A stretch of 64,000 nt of DNA from an uncultured Pelagibacteraceae bacterium. GTDB taxonomy: Bacteria > Pseudomonadota > Alphaproteobacteria > Pelagibacterales > Pelagibacteraceae. The translations under genes and the position numbers were made by a program. The DNA lies in assembly GCA_902531175.1 (NCBI GenBank), contig CACADE010000002.1, positions 1 through 64,000 of the forward strand, given 5' to 3'. The notes under the pieces were generated by a model, which had not been told where the DNA came from, searched no databases, and saw only the letters and a list, made by a program, of their open reading frames with translations. This document shows, in pieces, positions 15,922 to 25,138 of the stretch (positions are counted from its first letter, which is position 1; each line of letters begins with the position of its first letter).

Positions 15922-16694
15922 TAACGAATGTTAACACTAACAGAACCAATTTTATCAACTGTTCCTTTGTATAATCCTTTTCCTCTAAATGGAACTACTC
16001 CCACAGTTGAGCCTGTGAAAACATAAAAATCTTTGTTTAAGTTTATCTTTTCTTTCTTAACTTTATTTAAAACAAATCTTAAAGAATTTAATGGGTTTAT
16101 ATAAACAATATTTGTATTACCATTTACTTTTACCCCATTTTTCTTGCTAACTAATGAAGTTTTCAAATTATTTAAGTTTAATTTTTTAAATTTTGTTTTT
16201 CTTCCAACAACAAATTTGATGTTAAATCCAAAATCCCCGCAAATATCTCCCAAATATGTAAATTTTTTATTTCTTTGTCTAAATCCAACTATTTCAAAAC
16301 AAGGCCCCATAAACTTTATAAATTTTGTAACATTTGATTTTGTAACCTTTCCTTTAAAATCAAAGAAAGATTTTTTAATAAAATAATAAACTTCAACCTC
16401 TATACCTTTAGTGTGTTGGTTTATTTTTACTTTTTGACCAGATTTAACTAATCTTTTTTTAAATACTTTTGCTGTAAAAGGTTCTTTCTCTTTTAATTTT
16501 TTTAAAGCTTGAATTCCAGTTCCGCCAGCTTTTATTCCAATTGTTTCATCTTTTATTTGATCTTCACACAATTTTCTAAGCTTGTTAGCTAAATTAATAT
16601 TTTTACAATATTTAACTGGGATAGGATTAATGACAGTATTTGTGTTGTAAGCTTTGACTAATCTGCCAGCAATACGATTAATTTCATTTTTCAT
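15921..16694 (-). CDS. 2-keto-4-pentenoate hydratase-like protein (FAH superfamily)
   Basis: The 257-aa protein resembles MhpD-type hydratases and decarboxylases of the fumarylacetoacetate hydrolase fold: an N-terminal helical segment, GIKAGGTGIQALKKL near residue 53, a metal-binding central region containing GIEVEVYYFI near residue 100, and a C-terminal VFTGSTVGVVPFRGKGLY. The expected third element, an acidic aspartate/glutamate-rich metal loop, is harder to see because the sequence is very lysine- and asparagine-rich. It would hydrate or cleave a 2-oxo acid in a catabolic route. Its stop overlaps the start of the creatinase-like gene by one base, and it starts 9 nt after the M23 peptidase gene. 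Confidence 0.75.
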   Translation of the reverse strand: MKNEINRIAGRLVKAYNTNTVINPIPVKYCKNINLANKLRKLCEDQIKDETIGIKAGGTGIQALKKLKEKEPFTAKVFKKRLVKSGQKVKINQHTKGIEVEVYYFIKKSFFDFKGKVTKSNVTKFIKFMGPCFEIVGFRQRNKKFTYLGDICGDFGFNIKFVVGRKTKFKKLNLNNLKTSLVSKKNGVKVNGNTNIVYINPLNSLRFVLNKVKKEKINLNKDFYVFTGSTVGVVPFRGKGLYKGTVDKIGSVSVNIR

Positions 16695-16703
16695 AGCCAG
16701 AAC

Positions 16704-17492
16704 TTATTGAAGAATGCTCATGGGATCAAGTCTAGTTTGAAACCAATTTATCCTAAAATCTAAATGAGGCCCTGTTGATCTTCCAGTGGATCCAACAGTG
16801 CCTATAATTTCTCCTTGTTTAACTTCATCACCAACTTTAACCATTACATTTTCTAGATGTGAATATATTGTTGAAATTCCGTGTCCGTGGTCCATTATTA
16901 CTGTACCACCTGTATAATAAAGATCATCTTCTGCCATAGTCACTATTCCAGTTCCAGATGATTTGATTTCAGCTCCCTGTTTCGCTGCAATATCAATTCC
17001 ATAGTGAGGCCATTTTGGTTTGCCATTAAGAATTCTTTGGCTACCATAAACTCCACTAATTATTCCTTTAACTGGCATAATAAATTGTTCAGTAAAGAAA
17101 GTTAAATCTGAATTTATGGCTCTCGCTTTTCCAATTCTTCCATTTTCTTCTTTAATTCTTTTATAAACAGATTCTGGTGGTGTAACTTTACTTTCAGGCA
17201 GACCATCTATTCTTTGAATATTATATTTTCTCTTAAAAACTTTTTTTATAACTTTATTTTTTTTTCCATTATTTATTTCAGTAATAGCCACATCAAATTT
17301 TCGATCTCTATCTATACCGAATACAAAATATCCATCTTCGGATACTTTTACTTGTGTTTTATCTACAAATACCTTTGATCCAACATCTGCTTTACCTAAA
17401 ATAAAATGTCCTTGTAAAAATTTACCTTGAAACTCTAAAGCATGAGAGTGTGTAGAAAATAAAATTGCAAAAAAAAGCAACAATTTTTTCAT
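16704..17492 (-). CDS. M23 family metallopeptidase (LytM-type murein endopeptidase)
   Basis: I choose ATG at 17492 over the track start at 17507: it overlaps the upstream SDR stop by one base (TAATG) and gives a clean signal peptide (MKKLLLFFAILFSTHSHALEF). The C-terminal LytM domain starts near GVYGSQRILNGKPKWPHYGI. It shows the zinc motif HYGIDIA, the GHGISTIYSHL strand and GPHLDFRIN. The last motif is HxD instead of the classical HxH, a variant I recall from other Gram-negative M23 proteins. The protein probably acts on peptidoglycan cross-links in the periplasm. Its place inside a catabolic operon seems incidental. Confidence 0.88.
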   Translation of the reverse strand: MKKLLLFFAILFSTHSHALEFQGKFLQGHFILGKADVGSKVFVDKTQVKVSEDGYFVFGIDRDRKFDVAITEINNGKKNKVIKKVFKRKYNIQRIDGLPESKVTPPESVYKRIKEENGRIGKARAINSDLTFFTEQFIMPVKGIISGVYGSQRILNGKPKWPHYGIDIAAKQGAEIKSSGTGIVTMAEDDLYYTGGTVIMDHGHGISTIYSHLENVMVKVGDEVKQGEIIGTVGSTGRSTGPHLDFRINWFQTRLDPMSILQ

Positions 17493-18250
17493 TATTTTGC
17501 TGTCCAACCCCCATCAATTACAATTGATGTCCCAGTTATCATACTTGCTGCATCTGAAGCTAAAAAACATACTGCTGTAGCTACATCAGACTCTGTTGCA
17601 ACTTTTCCCATGGGTATATTACTTAAAGCTAGTTGTTTAAATTTTTTATTTTTAAAAAATTTTTTAACCATTGGAGTTTCAACAAATGTAGGTGCAACAG
17701 TGTTTACTCTAATATTTTTTGTTGCAAGTTCAACACCCATTCCTTTAGTTAATCCCTCAATTCCAAATTTTGTCATGTTATAAACATTTCTACCTGACAT
17801 GCCGACATGCCCTAATTGAGAAGACATATTAATTATAGACCCACCTTTTTTTTTATTTTTTAACATTTTTAAGACTACTAATTGTGCAACATTGAACGCT
17901 GCTTTCATATTTAAATCTACAAGATAGTTCATACTTGTTTGTTTTATTTTTTCAAAAGGCTCAGGAATATTTGTACCAGCATTATTTACAAGTATATCGA
18001 TCTTCTTAATTTTTTTTAATTTAGAAGAAAGATCCTCATAATTCATAATATCGCAAGTTATTTTTGTTAATTTTCCTTTGACTTTTTTTATATCTTTTTG
18101 AAGCTTATCAAGATCAGAACTGGTTCTACTTACTCCTATTATTGTTGCACCAGCTTCTGCAAGTGCAATAGAACATGCTCTTCCAATACCTTTTCCTGCA
18201 CCAGTAACTAAAGCAACTTTATTCTTTAAATTAATTTTTTTTAAGTACAT
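17492..18250 (-). CDS. Short-chain dehydrogenase/reductase (SDR)
   Basis: A 252-aa classical SDR: cofactor motif VTGAGKGIGRACSIALAEAG near residue 15, the NNAG motif in ILVNNAGTN, catalytic Ser in INMSSQLGHVG, the YxxxK motif in YNMTKFG, and C-terminal TGTSIVIDGGWTAK. Members oxidise or reduce sugar alcohols, hydroxy acids and acyl-ACPs; gluconate 5-dehydrogenase and FabG-like enzymes look most similar in general form. The substrate is not known. It directly follows terC with no gap and is coupled to the M23 gene by a 1-nt overlap. Confidence 0.9.
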   Translation of the reverse strand: MYLKKINLKNKVALVTGAGKGIGRACSIALAEAGATIIGVSRTSSDLDKLQKDIKKVKGKLTKITCDIMNYEDLSSKLKKIKKIDILVNNAGTNIPEPFEKIKQTSMNYLVDLNMKAAFNVAQLVVLKMLKNKKKGGSIINMSSQLGHVGMSGRNVYNMTKFGIEGLTKGMGVELATKNIRVNTVAPTFVETPMVKKFFKNKKFKQLALSNIPMGKVATESDVATAVCFLASDAASMITGTSIVIDGGWTAK

Positions 18251-18829
18251 TTATAAAAATAGTTTAACGTCCATATATATTAGTTCTATTGCAACAAATA
18301 ATATTGCTAATAAACCAACCCATCCTATCCATTTATACTTCTTAATCCAGCCAGATATCAATGTTGCTGCAGTAGCCATTAAAACTATTGATAAAACTAG
18401 ACCAAATATTAATAACATGTAGTGATCTCTAGCTGCACCTGCTACTCCTAATACATTATCTAAACTCATAGTTACATCTGCTAGAATTACAGTTGTTATA
18501 GCTTTCATGAATGACGAACTATCAACTTTTTTTACATTTTCTTCAGCGTTACTATTCATTTTAATTACATCCACATAAAGTCTGTAACATATATAAAGTA
18601 GTAATATTCCACCTATAAGTCTAAGTCCTGTGATTTGTAATAGATAAGCAGTTATTAGTGTAAATATAATTCTTAAAACTACTGCTGCTCCAATTCCCCA
18701 AAAAATAATTTTTTTTCTTTGCTCTGTTGGAAATTGAGAAGCAACCATTCCAATAATAATTGCATTATCTCCTGCTAAAACTAAATCGATAAAAACTATT
18801 TGAAAAAAAATTACTATTTGTTCGGTCAT
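18251..18829 (-). CDS. TerC/YjbE-family integral membrane protein
   Basis: The 192-aa protein has about six hydrophobic spans and the two conserved acidic intramembrane motifs of TerC proteins: FIDLVLAGDNAIIIGMVA near residue 14 and ILADVTMSLDNVLGVAGAA near residue 115. The family is linked to metal ion homeostasis, in several cases manganese export or metallation of exoenzymes; the role here is unproven. It overlaps the GMC oxidoreductase gene by 4 nt (18826-18829), so translation is coupled. Confidence 0.9.
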   Translation of the reverse strand: MTEQIVIFFQIVFIDLVLAGDNAIIIGMVASQFPTEQRKKIIFWGIGAAVVLRIIFTLITAYLLQITGLRLIGGILLLYICYRLYVDVIKMNSNAEENVKKVDSSSFMKAITTVILADVTMSLDNVLGVAGAARDHYMLLIFGLVLSIVLMATAATLISGWIKKYKWIGWVGLLAILFVAIELIYMDVKLFL

Positions 18830-20430
18830 CTTCTACTATCCTCAATTATCATATCAGCTGCTTTTTCCGCAATCATTATTGTCGGAGCATTTGTATTTCC
18901 TGATGTGATATGAGGCATAACAGAGGCATCTACAACCCTTAAATTTTCTAGTCCGTGAGCGACTAATCTATCATTAACAACAGCATTTTCATCTTTGCCC
19001 ATTCTACATGTGCTCACTGGATGGAATATGGTATTCGCAAATTTTCCAGCTTCTGTTGCTAATTCTTCATTATCTGTAATATTGATTCCCGGTCTAAGCT
19101 CTTCAGGTTGATAATTTTTATAAGCTTTAGACTCCATAACAATTTTTCTTACAATCTTTAATGCTTTTCCAGCAATTTCACGATCTTCATCTGTTGATAA
19201 ATAATTCATTTTTATTTTTGGTGAAACTCTGGTGTCTGGAGATTTTAATTCTATAGATCCTCTGCTTGTTGGTCTTACATTTGTAATTGTTGGTGTGAAT
19301 GCTGGAAATTTATGTAAAGCTGATTTTCCTAAAAGATCAGTACTTGCTGGTGAAATATGAAATTGAAGATTTGGCGTTTCTAAATATTCATCACTCTTAA
19401 CAAAACCACAAACATAACTAGCACCAACTGTTAAAGGTCCTTTTCTAAATAGAAAGAATTTTAAACCAGATAACATTTTTTTTGTAAAACTGTAGTAAAT
19501 ATCATTTAAAGTTTCTAAATTTTTAATTTTATAAACAGGTCTTAGCATTAAATGATCAGTTAGATTTCTTCCAACTCCTTGATGATCTTTCAAAACATTA
19601 ATATTGTTTTCTTTTAGAAGTTCTCCTGGACCAATTCCTGATGCTTGTAATATATGAGGTGAACCGATTGTACCTGCGCTTAATATAATTTCTTTATTAG
19701 TCTCAACAGAAAATTCTTTTCCATCTATCCAATAATTTACTTTTTTTGCTTTATTATTCTCAAATTCTATATTTTTAATGTGAGCCTTAGTAATAATTTT
19801 TAAATTTTTTCTACTCTTTACTGGATTTAGATAACCCACAGCTGTACTACATCTAAAGCCATTTTTAATTGTGAATGGAAAATATCCCATTCCCTCATTA
19901 TCACCGTTGTTAAAATCATCAGTTCTTTTATAACCATGTTCTTCAGCAGCTTCTAAAAATAGATCGAGAACTTTAAATGTTGCTCTAATTTTCTCAACTG
20001 CAATCGGTCCTCCAGAACCATGAAATTCATTTTCTCCAAATTGAAAATCTTCAGACTTTTTAAAATAAGGAAGAACATCATCCCAAGACCAACCAACATT
20101 ACCCAATTGTCTCCAATAATTATAATCATTAGATTGACCTCTAATATAAAGCATTCCATTAATAGAGGAGCTTCCACCTAATGTTTTACCTCTTGGATAA
20201 ACCATTTGTCTGTTATCGCAGTTTGGTTCTTTTTCTGTATTAAAGCACCAGTCAGTATCTGGATTGTGCATGGTTTTAAAATAACCACCAGGAATATGTA
20301 TCCAAGGATTAGTGTCTTTACCACCAGCTTCAAGTAAAAGAACTTTAGTATCAGGATTTGCTGTTAATCTATTAGCTAACACACATCCAGCTGAACCTGC
20401 ACCAATAATTATGTAATCAAATTTATCCAT
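18826..20430 (-). CDS. GMC family FAD oxidoreductase (choline/alcohol dehydrogenase-like)
   Basis: A 534-aa flavoprotein with the full GMC signature set: the N-terminal FAD motif YIIIGAGSAGCVLANRLT, GMC signature 1 around MVYPRGKTLGGSSSINGMLY near residue 76, signature 2 SAGTIGSPHILQASGIGP near 250, the catalytic His in FHPVSTCRMG near 467 and the C-terminal SGNTNAPTIMIAEKAADMI. This type oxidises alcohols such as choline or polyethylene glycol, passing electrons to a quinone or oxygen. Substrate is unknown; BetA is only one possibility. It is the first gene of the minus-strand operon, divergent from the TakP-like TRAP operon across 135 nt. Confidence 0.9.
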   Translation of the reverse strand: MDKFDYIIIGAGSAGCVLANRLTANPDTKVLLLEAGGKDTNPWIHIPGGYFKTMHNPDTDWCFNTEKEPNCDNRQMVYPRGKTLGGSSSINGMLYIRGQSNDYNYWRQLGNVGWSWDDVLPYFKKSEDFQFGENEFHGSGGPIAVEKIRATFKVLDLFLEAAEEHGYKRTDDFNNGDNEGMGYFPFTIKNGFRCSTAVGYLNPVKSRKNLKIITKAHIKNIEFENNKAKKVNYWIDGKEFSVETNKEIILSAGTIGSPHILQASGIGPGELLKENNINVLKDHQGVGRNLTDHLMLRPVYKIKNLETLNDIYYSFTKKMLSGLKFFLFRKGPLTVGASYVCGFVKSDEYLETPNLQFHISPASTDLLGKSALHKFPAFTPTITNVRPTSRGSIELKSPDTRVSPKIKMNYLSTDEDREIAGKALKIVRKIVMESKAYKNYQPEELRPGINITDNEELATEAGKFANTIFHPVSTCRMGKDENAVVNDRLVAHGLENLRVVDASVMPHITSGNTNAPTIMIAEKAADMIIEDSRR

Positions 20431-20565
20431 ATTTTTTATAAATAATCTTTAATGAATATTTAATGATTTTAAACATTTTTCTCATAAAAACGTCGAAATG
20501 ACACTTGTATGTGGCTTTGATTTTTGAGAGGATCTTCACATTATAAATAAAAAGAGAGGGATATA
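20431..20565. promoter_or_regulatory. Divergent intergenic region with likely promoters
   Basis: This 135-nt spacer separates the GMC operon (minus) from the TRAP operon (plus). On the plus strand TTGATT followed after 16 nt by CATTAT, within CACATTATAAATAAA, is a plausible sigma-70 type promoter, and AGAGAGGG just before ATG 20566 is a strong ribosome-binding site. A shared regulator could act here, but no clear operator dyad is visible. Confidence 0.35.
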
Positions 20566-21663
20566 ATGAAAAAAATCGTTTCAGCGTTGTTTGCTGCGTT
20601 CTTAGTATTTGGATTTATTTCAAATGCGAATGCTGCAAAAACGTTAAAGTGTCAGACGGTTATTAGCGCTAAAGGTGATGAAGCGGTAATGTTAAAAGAC
20701 TTTACTGACAACGTAACAAAACTAACAGGTGGATCTCTAAAATTTGAAATTATGCCAGCAGGAACAGTAGTTGGAGTTAAAGAAACTCTTGATGCTGTTG
20801 ATAAAGGTTTGATTGATTGCGGATTTGCTTGGACTCACTATTGGTCTGGAGAACATCCAGCAGCTATGTTATTTGGTTCGCCAGTAGCAGGTGGTGGTGT
20901 AGGAATTGATAACATCGCATTCTTATCATGGTTTTTATATGGTGGTGGAGAACAACTATATGACAGACTTTGGGGAGAAATGAAAAGAGACATTAAAGGT
21001 TTCATGCTTCAACCAGTTGGTCCGGAGGCTTTAGGATGGTTCCCAAGAAAAATCAAAGATATGGATGACTTCAGAACATTTAAGTTCAGAACTCCTCCAG
21101 GAATTCCAGGTCAAACTTATAAAGATATTGGAATAGCTTCAGTTGCAATGGGTGGTGGAGATATTCTTCCAGCATTGGAAGCAGGAACTATTGATGCTGC
21201 TGAGTGGTGTTGTCCTCAACCAGATAAAGTGTTTGGTATACATAAAGTATTAAAACACTACTATCTACAAGGTTTGCACCAAGTAGTCGTAAATGCTGAC
21301 TTTTACTTAAACAAAAGCACTTACGATAAGTTCACTGACCATGAGAAATTTTCAATGAAGATGGCTGCTGATGCATCGTTGATGAGAGCTTTAGCTTACA
21401 GAATCAACACTAATGGATTAGCACTTAAAGATCTAACTGAAAATCATGGTGTGATACTTGAAGATACACCAGCTGATTATTTCCCAGCTTATATGGCTGC
21501 AGCGAAAGCAACTTTAGAGAAAAATGCAAAAGAAAACGCATTCTTTAAAGAAGTTTATGATTCAATGATAAGCTTTGCTAATACTGCTGTACCATTCTGG
21601 TCTGGTGCACAAACTTCGAATGCTAAGCTAGGAATGGCTTATGCTAATTCGTTGAAGAAATAA
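20566..21663 (+). CDS. TRAP transporter solute-binding protein, TakP/DctP type
   Basis: The 365-aa protein has a signal peptide (MKKIVSALFAAFLVFGFISNANA) and the DctP fold. The length and the motifs FKFRTPPGIPGQTYKDIG, GGGDILPALEAGTIDAAEW and CCPQPDKVFGIHKVLKHYYL resemble TakP-like 2-oxoacid-binding proteins, though the ligand may be another carboxylate. The conserved ligand Arg is in KFRTPP near residue 180. A strong RBS (AGAGAGGG) precedes the start. It heads a dctPQM operon whose members are separated by a hairpin after this gene. A 2-oxoacid ligand is an inference from family resemblance only. Confidence 0.9.
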   Translation: MKKIVSALFAAFLVFGFISNANAAKTLKCQTVISAKGDEAVMLKDFTDNVTKLTGGSLKFEIMPAGTVVGVKETLDAVDKGLIDCGFAWTHYWSGEHPAAMLFGSPVAGGGVGIDNIAFLSWFLYGGGEQLYDRLWGEMKRDIKGFMLQPVGPEALGWFPRKIKDMDDFRTFKFRTPPGIPGQTYKDIGIASVAMGGGDILPALEAGTIDAAEWCCPQPDKVFGIHKVLKHYYLQGLHQVVVNADFYLNKSTYDKFTDHEKFSMKMAADASLMRALAYRINTNGLALKDLTENHGVILEDTPADYFPAYMAAAKATLEKNAKENAFFKEVYDSMISFANTAVPFWSGAQTSNAKLGMAYANSLKK

Positions 21664-21674
21664 ATAAAGTTATT

Positions 21675-21698
21675 AAGCGGGCTTTTATAAGCCCGCTT
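21675..21698 (+). terminator. Hairpin with T-tract after TRAP binding-protein gene
   Basis: AAGCGGGCTT pairs with AAGCCCGCTT around a 4-nt TTAT loop and is followed by TCTTTTTC. The 10-bp stem plus T-rich tail resembles an intrinsic terminator, yet the dctQ ATG (21717) follows within 20 nt and needs transcription through it. A leaky terminator or 3'-end-stabilising element that raises binding-protein mRNA over permease mRNA is the simplest reading. Confidence 0.8.
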
Positions 21699-21716
21699 TC
21701 TTTTTCTAAAATTTAT

Positions 21717-22322
21717 ATGTCGGATAATCCAAAGTTAGATATTTCAGATGAAATGATAGCCGAAAGGCGATCAGGATCTGGAAAGATGCCTGATGATATG
21801 CCAACTTGGATGGCTAAAACTATAGTTAATATAGACAGATTTAGTAAATTAATAGGAAACATAGTTTGTTGGATTACAATCCCACTAATGCTTGGGATGG
21901 TTTATGAGGTTTTAGCAAGAAAATTATTTTTAGCTCCTACAATCTGGGCTTATGATATGAGCAGATTTTTTTATGGAGCGTTATTTATGTTAGGAGCAGG
22001 ATATGCTCTTTCAAAAGGTGTTCATATTAGAGCAGACTTTTTATATAGAAATTTTAAAGTTAAGACTCAAGGCAGAATAGATTTTTGGCTTTACTTATTG
22101 TTTTATTTTCCAGGATTAATAGTCTTTTTGTATATGACAACAGGTTTTGTCCAAGAAAGTATAATGAGAAATGAAAGAGGGATGGATACAACATGGATGC
22201 CATATATGTGGCCAATAAAATCTTGTCTGTGGATTGGTATTGTCTTCCTTCTAATCCAAGGTATTTCAGAACTTTTTAAAAGTTATTACGCAGCCGTCAA
22301 AGGTAAATGGCCAGGTAGTTAA
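21717..22322 (+). CDS. dctQ: TRAP transporter small membrane subunit, DctQ family
   Basis: The 201-aa protein has a hydrophilic N-terminal tail of about 35 residues and then four spans, with DctQ features such as APTIWAYDMSRFFYGALFML and GYALSKGVHIRADFLYRN. It forms the membrane complex with the DctM-like subunit, whose ATG overlaps this gene's TAA by one base. It is longer than the first DctQ in the window (169 aa), mainly because of the N-terminal tail. The family assignment is clear, the substrate is not. Confidence 0.9.
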   Translation: MSDNPKLDISDEMIAERRSGSGKMPDDMPTWMAKTIVNIDRFSKLIGNIVCWITIPLMLGMVYEVLARKLFLAPTIWAYDMSRFFYGALFMLGAGYALSKGVHIRADFLYRNFKVKTQGRIDFWLYLLFYFPGLIVFLYMTTGFVQESIMRNERGMDTTWMPYMWPIKSCLWIGIVFLLIQGISELFKSYYAAVKGKWPGS

Positions 22323-23659
22323 TGCTTTCAAATTTAATAGACCCAGCAATTTTAGGTTTCATACTTATTGGTGTGATGTTGTTTGCAATATTTATAGGAT
22401 TTCCAATTTCATTTACTCTTATTTTTTTAGGTTTCGTTTTTGGATACTTAGGTTTTGGAAAATTAGTTTTCTATTTAATGACACTTCAATTTTCGATGGT
22501 AATGACCGAACAAACTCTCGCCGCCGTCCCCTTATTTGTATTTATGGGAATAATGATGGAACAAGCAGGTTTAATGGAAAGATTATTCTCAGCTTTCCAA
22601 ATGATGCTAGCAAGAGTTAGGGGCTCTTTATATTATGCTGTTTTATTTGTTTCGGTAATATTCGCAGCTGCAACTGGAATAGTTGGTGCATCAGTTACAA
22701 TTCTTGGAATTATGGCAGCAAAATCAATGAATAGATCAAATTATGATGTAAAATTAGCTGCAGGCACGATTACTGCTGGAGGAACCTTGGGTATTTTAAT
22801 TCCTCCAAGTATTATGCTTGTAGTTATGGGTCCAATTATGGAAATTCCAGTAACTGATTTATTTGCTGCAGCAATTGTTCCAGGAATTCTATTGGCATGT
22901 TTATATGCTGCATACACTACATTTAGATGTATGATGAACCCAAAATTAGGTCCACCCATACCTGAAGAATTAAGAACAACAGATTTAAAAAAATTATGGC
23001 TAGAATTTTTCTTAGGATTAGTGCCACCAGCAGCATTAGTATTTGCTGCATTAGGTAGTATTCTATTTGGATTTGCTACACCAACAGAAGCTGCAGGATG
23101 TGGAGCAGGTGGTGCATTATTGCTTTCATTAGCTTACAAAAAATTAACATTAAAAAAATTACAAGATGCTTTAGTTAAAACTTTAGAAATTTCTGCATTA
23201 ATTATGGTTTTAGTTGCTGCTTCTAATTTCTTTGGAGCAGTGTTTGCAAGATTAGGAACTCCAATGGTTTTAACAGATTTTCTTTTATCTCTTGAGATGA
23301 ACAAATATTTAATTTTAGGAATAATCATGATTATGATTTTTCTTTTAGGATGGCCATTAGAGTGGGTACCTATTGTTATGATAGTTGTTCCTATAATTTT
23401 ACCATTGGTAGAAGCATTAGGATTTAATTTAACTTGGTTTGCAATTCTTGTTGCTGTTAATTTGCAAACCGCCTGGCTCTCACCCCCCGTAGCGTTATCT
23501 GCTTATTTCTTAAAAGGTGTAGTTCCAAGTTGGGATTTAAAAGATATTTATCTTGGAATGATGCAGTTCATGGTATTGCAGATAATTGGATTAATTATAA
23601 TCATAGCGTATCCAAAAATAGTACTGTGGTTGCCAACTCTCTTATATGGACAGCAGTAA
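22322..23659 (+). CDS. dctM: TRAP transporter large permease, DctM family
   Basis: A 445-aa polytopic protein with the DctM layout. Recognisable family stretches are FAIFIGFPISFTLIFLGF at the start, FVFMGIMMEQAGLMERLFSA near residue 72, ATGIVGASVTILGIMAAKSM near 115 and GTLGILIPPSIMLVVMGPIM near 150. It is the transport subunit of the second TRAP system. It overlaps dctQ by one base and is followed 22 nt later by an NCS1 permease gene. The sequence is only modestly similar to the first DctM, so the two systems probably carry different substrates. Confidence 0.93.
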   Translation: MLSNLIDPAILGFILIGVMLFAIFIGFPISFTLIFLGFVFGYLGFGKLVFYLMTLQFSMVMTEQTLAAVPLFVFMGIMMEQAGLMERLFSAFQMMLARVRGSLYYAVLFVSVIFAAATGIVGASVTILGIMAAKSMNRSNYDVKLAAGTITAGGTLGILIPPSIMLVVMGPIMEIPVTDLFAAAIVPGILLACLYAAYTTFRCMMNPKLGPPIPEELRTTDLKKLWLEFFLGLVPPAALVFAALGSILFGFATPTEAAGCGAGGALLLSLAYKKLTLKKLQDALVKTLEISALIMVLVAASNFFGAVFARLGTPMVLTDFLLSLEMNKYLILGIIMIMIFLLGWPLEWVPIVMIVVPIILPLVEALGFNLTWFAILVAVNLQTAWLSPPVALSAYFLKGVVPSWDLKDIYLGMMQFMVLQIIGLIIIIAYPKIVLWLPTLLYGQQ

Positions 23660-23681
23660 ATAATTGATTAATATCATTTAA

Positions 23682-25136
23682 GTGAATCAAAGCGAAAAAT
23701 TTCAATTAAGGAATTGGGAATTAGTTTCAATAAATCCTAATAATAGAGACTGGAGTTGGAAGAATTATTTTAACTTTTGGGCAATAAATATTCAAACAAT
23801 AGTTGGGTTCTCTTTAATATCAGCTTTATATTTATTCTATGATCTTAATTTTTTTGTTGTCTTAACAGGATCATTACTAGCAGGATTATTAGTATTCTTT
23901 TTTGCTAACATCATTGGAAAAATTTCTCAAAGTAGCGGATTAAGTTTTCCAACAATTCTTAGACTTTCAATGGGTTTTACTGGTGCCAGATATGTAGGGA
24001 TGATCAGAGGATTAGTTGGCTTATTCATGTTTGGTGTACAAACATTTTTTATATCAAAATCACTAGGTTACATTGCTAGGATCATAATATTTAAAATTGA
24101 CAATCAACTGTTACAGAATGAAATATTTTTATTATTCTTTTTTGGCTTAAATTTAATCGATTGGGTTTGTTTATTCTTAACTTTAATTTTTCAATACATC
24201 CTTTTTACAAAAGGACAGAATTTTCTAAAATCATTTATTAATTTTTCAGGTCTTTCAATATATTTGGGGTTATCTGTATTATTAATTGTTATTTTATCTG
24301 AGTATTACAATGAACTCCTAAATGGAATAAAACTTAGTTTAGTTTTTAGCAATTTTGCAATTCAGTCAAATATCGCTCCAATAATATCAATTACAGGAAC
24401 TTTATTTGCTTATTTTGCTATAGTTCTCCTCACATTTGGTGATTTTTCTAGATACTCAATGAATTATAAAGAGATGACCAAAGGAAACTTAAGTATAATA
24501 TTAAATTTAATATTCTTTTCTTTTTTCTCTGTTTTGATCACTTTAGGTTCAGATATTATTCTCACCAGTAAAGGATTAAACGCTTCAAGTCTACTTACAA
24601 ATCCAAATGACATAGTCGGTAAATTTAATAATAATTTTTTAACTTTCTTTTGTTTGATATTTATTATTATCTCTTCGTTATCAACTAATTTGATAGCAAA
24701 TTATATTCCTTCGCAAAATACATTGATAAATTTTTTCCCGAACTCTTTAACGTTAAAAAAAACAGGAATTGTAATATCAATTATTGGATTAATTATTTCA
24801 ACATTTTGGCTTTCAATTTTCAGTAAAGCTAATGTTTTGATATTTGTTGAAGCCGTAGCGACGACTTTTGGGCCAATTTTTGGTGTATTAGTTGCAGATT
24901 ATTACTTGTTTAAAAAACAACAAATTAATCATAAAGAGCTTTTTTATCCTAAAGAACATACAGAATATATTTACAGTAACGGTTGGAACCTCAAAGCATT
25001 GTATGCTCTTTTAATTGGATCAATATTTTCTTTATCATCTCTGCTAAATGAAAATTTAATACAATATCAATCTTTTGGATGGATTATTGGAGCATTCGCA
25101 TCTTATTTAGTATATTATTTATTGAATAATAAATAG
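23682..25136 (+). CDS. NCS1-family permease (nucleobase/hydantoin:cation symporter)
   Basis: The 484-aa protein starts at GTG (MNQSEKFQLRNWELVSINP) and has about twelve spans. The NCS1 N-terminal signature is visible: NWELVSINPNNRDWSWKNYF, followed by SALYLFYDLNFFVVL and LSFPTILRLSMGFTGARYVG. NCS1 carriers such as Mhp1 move hydantoins, allantoin, uracil, cytosine or thiamine precursors with sodium or protons. The ligand here cannot be inferred. It sits between the TRAP operon and a zinc alcohol dehydrogenase gene, 2 nt from the latter, so these genes form one transcript. Confidence 0.85.
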   Translation: MNQSEKFQLRNWELVSINPNNRDWSWKNYFNFWAINIQTIVGFSLISALYLFYDLNFFVVLTGSLLAGLLVFFFANIIGKISQSSGLSFPTILRLSMGFTGARYVGMIRGLVGLFMFGVQTFFISKSLGYIARIIIFKIDNQLLQNEIFLLFFFGLNLIDWVCLFLTLIFQYILFTKGQNFLKSFINFSGLSIYLGLSVLLIVILSEYYNELLNGIKLSLVFSNFAIQSNIAPIISITGTLFAYFAIVLLTFGDFSRYSMNYKEMTKGNLSIILNLIFFSFFSVLITLGSDIILTSKGLNASSLLTNPNDIVGKFNNNFLTFFCLIFIIISSLSTNLIANYIPSQNTLINFFPNSLTLKKTGIVISIIGLIISTFWLSIFSKANVLIFVEAVATTFGPIFGVLVADYYLFKKQQINHKELFYPKEHTEYIYSNGWNLKALYALLIGSIFSLSSLLNENLIQYQSFGWIIGAFASYLVYYLLNNK

Positions 25137-25138
25137 TA

